Shown here piece by piece: positions 63,179-64,000 of a stretch of DNA of 64,000 bases (within the stretch, counting starts at the first letter, position 1; the number at the start of each line of letters is the position of its first letter). The notes beneath the pieces are model-generated. The model was not told the origin of the DNA. It did no database searches and saw nothing but the letters and a program-made list of their open reading frames with translations. This DNA is from Propionivibrio hellwigii (GTDB taxonomy: Bacteria; Pseudomonadota; Gammaproteobacteria; Burkholderiales; Rhodocyclaceae): contig NZ_JBEUWX010000002.1 of NCBI RefSeq assembly GCF_041770905.1, forward strand, positions 1,612,001 through 1,676,000, read 5' to 3'. The position numbers and the translations under genes were made by a program.

Positions 63179-64000
63179 TCAGGGCAAATTGAATTTTGCA
63201 CCGCTATCATCTTGCGCGCCGCACTGTTTGGCGCCCCGTTGACCGTCTTGCGCCGCATCCTGCGCTTTATCCTGCATTTCACCCCTCACGCCATCCCGTT
63301 TAGCGCGCGGATGTGTGTCATCGTAGACCCTGGAGAGATACTGAAAATCAAGATGCGTGTACACCTGCGTCGAGGCAATACTGGCGTGGCCGAGCATCTC
63401 CTGCACGGCGCGCAAGTCGCCCGAAGACTGCAAAATATGCGTTGCAAAGGAATGCCGCAACATATGCGGATGCACACCGACCGGCATTCCCTGTTTGACT
63501 GCCAGGCGTTGCAGGCAAATCTCGATCATCCGCATGCTGATACGCCCGCCGCGCCGGCTGACGAACAAAGCCGTTTCTCCGGGGCGCGCCAACTGGCTGC
63601 GCTGCTGCACCCAGCGGCTCACCGCCTCGCGCGCAAAACGCCCGACCGGCACCAGCCGCTCCTTGCGACGTTTGCCCAGCACCCGGACTTCTCCCGCCAA
63701 CAGATCGGGCACCCCGTCCATATCCAGCGCCGCCAACTCGGAGAGGCGCAAACCGGATGAATAGCACAACTCAAACATCGCCTGATCACGGATTTCCAGC
63801 AGCGTATCGACCTTGCGCGCCAATAATCGGCTTGCCTCGTCCGTCGACAACGCCTTGGGCAACCCCCTGTCGCTTTTTGGCGCACGCACGCCATCGACCG
63901 GATTGGCGGAAATCTCGCCGCGCCGCCCCAGCCAGCGATAGAAGCCGCGCCAGGCCGACAGGGTGCGCGCCAGCGAGCGGCCGGACAGTCCGCGAGCGTG
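63179..64000 (-). CDS. xerC: Tyrosine recombinase XerC, N-terminus outside the window
   Basis: 273 residues are visible; the frame stays open to the right edge, so the N-terminal part is cut off. The end of the core-binding domain is seen (SLARTLSAWRGFYRWLGRRG). The catalytic domain has SSGLRLSEL with the first arginine, HPHMLRHSFATH with H-x-x-R, GHASIASTQVYTH with the second histidine and the tyrosine nucleophile. XerC with XerD resolves chromosome dimers at dif. After the usual end (near HPRAKRD) there is an extra tail of about 35 residues rich in Gln, Asp and Ala. It lies upstream of the STAS gene on the same strand. Confidence 0.92.
   Translation of the reverse strand, partial: HARGLSGRSLARTLSAWRGFYRWLGRRGEISANPVDGVRAPKSDRGLPKALSTDEASRLLARKVDTLLEIRDQAMFELCYSSGLRLSELAALDMDGVPDLLAGEVRVLGKRRKERLVPVGRFAREAVSRWVQQRSQLARPGETALFVSRRGGRISMRMIEICLQRLAVKQGMPVGVHPHMLRHSFATHILQSSGDLRAVQEMLGHASIASTQVYTHLDFQYLSRVYDDTHPRAKRDGVRGEMQDKAQDAAQDGQRGAKQCGAQDDSGAKFNLP

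Overview
The window reads as one bacterial chromosomal segment with two textures. From about 8.2 kb to the right end it looks like a betaproteobacterium, probably of the Rhodocyclales/Zoogloeaceae type. The evidence is the gap-pgk-(hypothetical)-pyk-fba-purC run, a GTP-dependent PEP carboxykinase, a petABC bc1 operon, and hslV-hslU next to a STAS-domain protein and xerC. This placement rests on gene order and protein character only. The first ~6-7 kb looks different. It carries several copies of a 12-mer, AGGCAGCCTGAA, that matches a DNA uptake sequence dialect of the Neisseriaceae (Kingella-like). I found no exact copy in the rest of the window. It may be a Neisseriaceae import or a chimeric join.

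Layout. 0-8.2 kb: tail of a tannase/feruloyl esterase, a lipid-type cluster (PlsC-like acyltransferase, PAP2 phosphatase, PEP-utilising enzyme), an IS1595-type transposase remnant, and small enzymes (VOC, NAD(P)H oxidoreductase, YjbR, transaldolase-like). 8.2-13.2 kb: accessory DNA with a 40-bp-period repeat array, DUF488, a DHA2 drug exporter, a SemiSWEET sugar transporter, a glutathione transferase and a decayed nuclease gene. 13.5-16.3 kb: petABC, with divergent Rieske and cytochrome b motifs. 16.8-21.9 kb: a three-gene operon of an ExbB/MotA-like channel, a DUF2149 protein and an exported, membrane-anchored CobN-family chelatase. It resembles the HmuU-HmuT-HmuS part of the Bacteroidetes haem-uptake locus and is the most interesting system here. 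22.2-23.9 kb: an IS1380-family insertion sequence. 24-24.6 kb: gene-free DNA full of palindromic repeats.

24.6-42.5 kb is core carbon metabolism. glgA, glgC, pgm and pgi run leftward. gap, pgk, an unknown gene, pyk, fba and purC run rightward from a shared 0.5 kb divergent region. prlC, an exported glutaredoxin-like protein and exodeoxyribonuclease III follow. 42.8-50.2 kb: a tartrate/D-malate dehydrogenase, a second large repeat array, a PilB-type thioredoxin-MsrA-MsrB fusion, ssb, uvrA and HU. 50.5-59 kb: DUF599, pckG, a PBP7-type endopeptidase, an IclR regulator, a CDF metal exporter overlapping dtd, and an acetyl-CoA hydrolase/CoA-transferase. 59-64 kb: an ankyrin protein, hslU, hslV, a duplicated STAS protein, and xerC running off the right edge.

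A family of intergenic hairpin repeats, spaced almost exactly 40 bp apart in tandem, occurs at several loci (8.7, 22.1, 24.3 and 44.1 kb, with single units at 16.4 and 24.6 kb). I do not recognise it. No tRNA, rRNA or CRISPR locus was seen.
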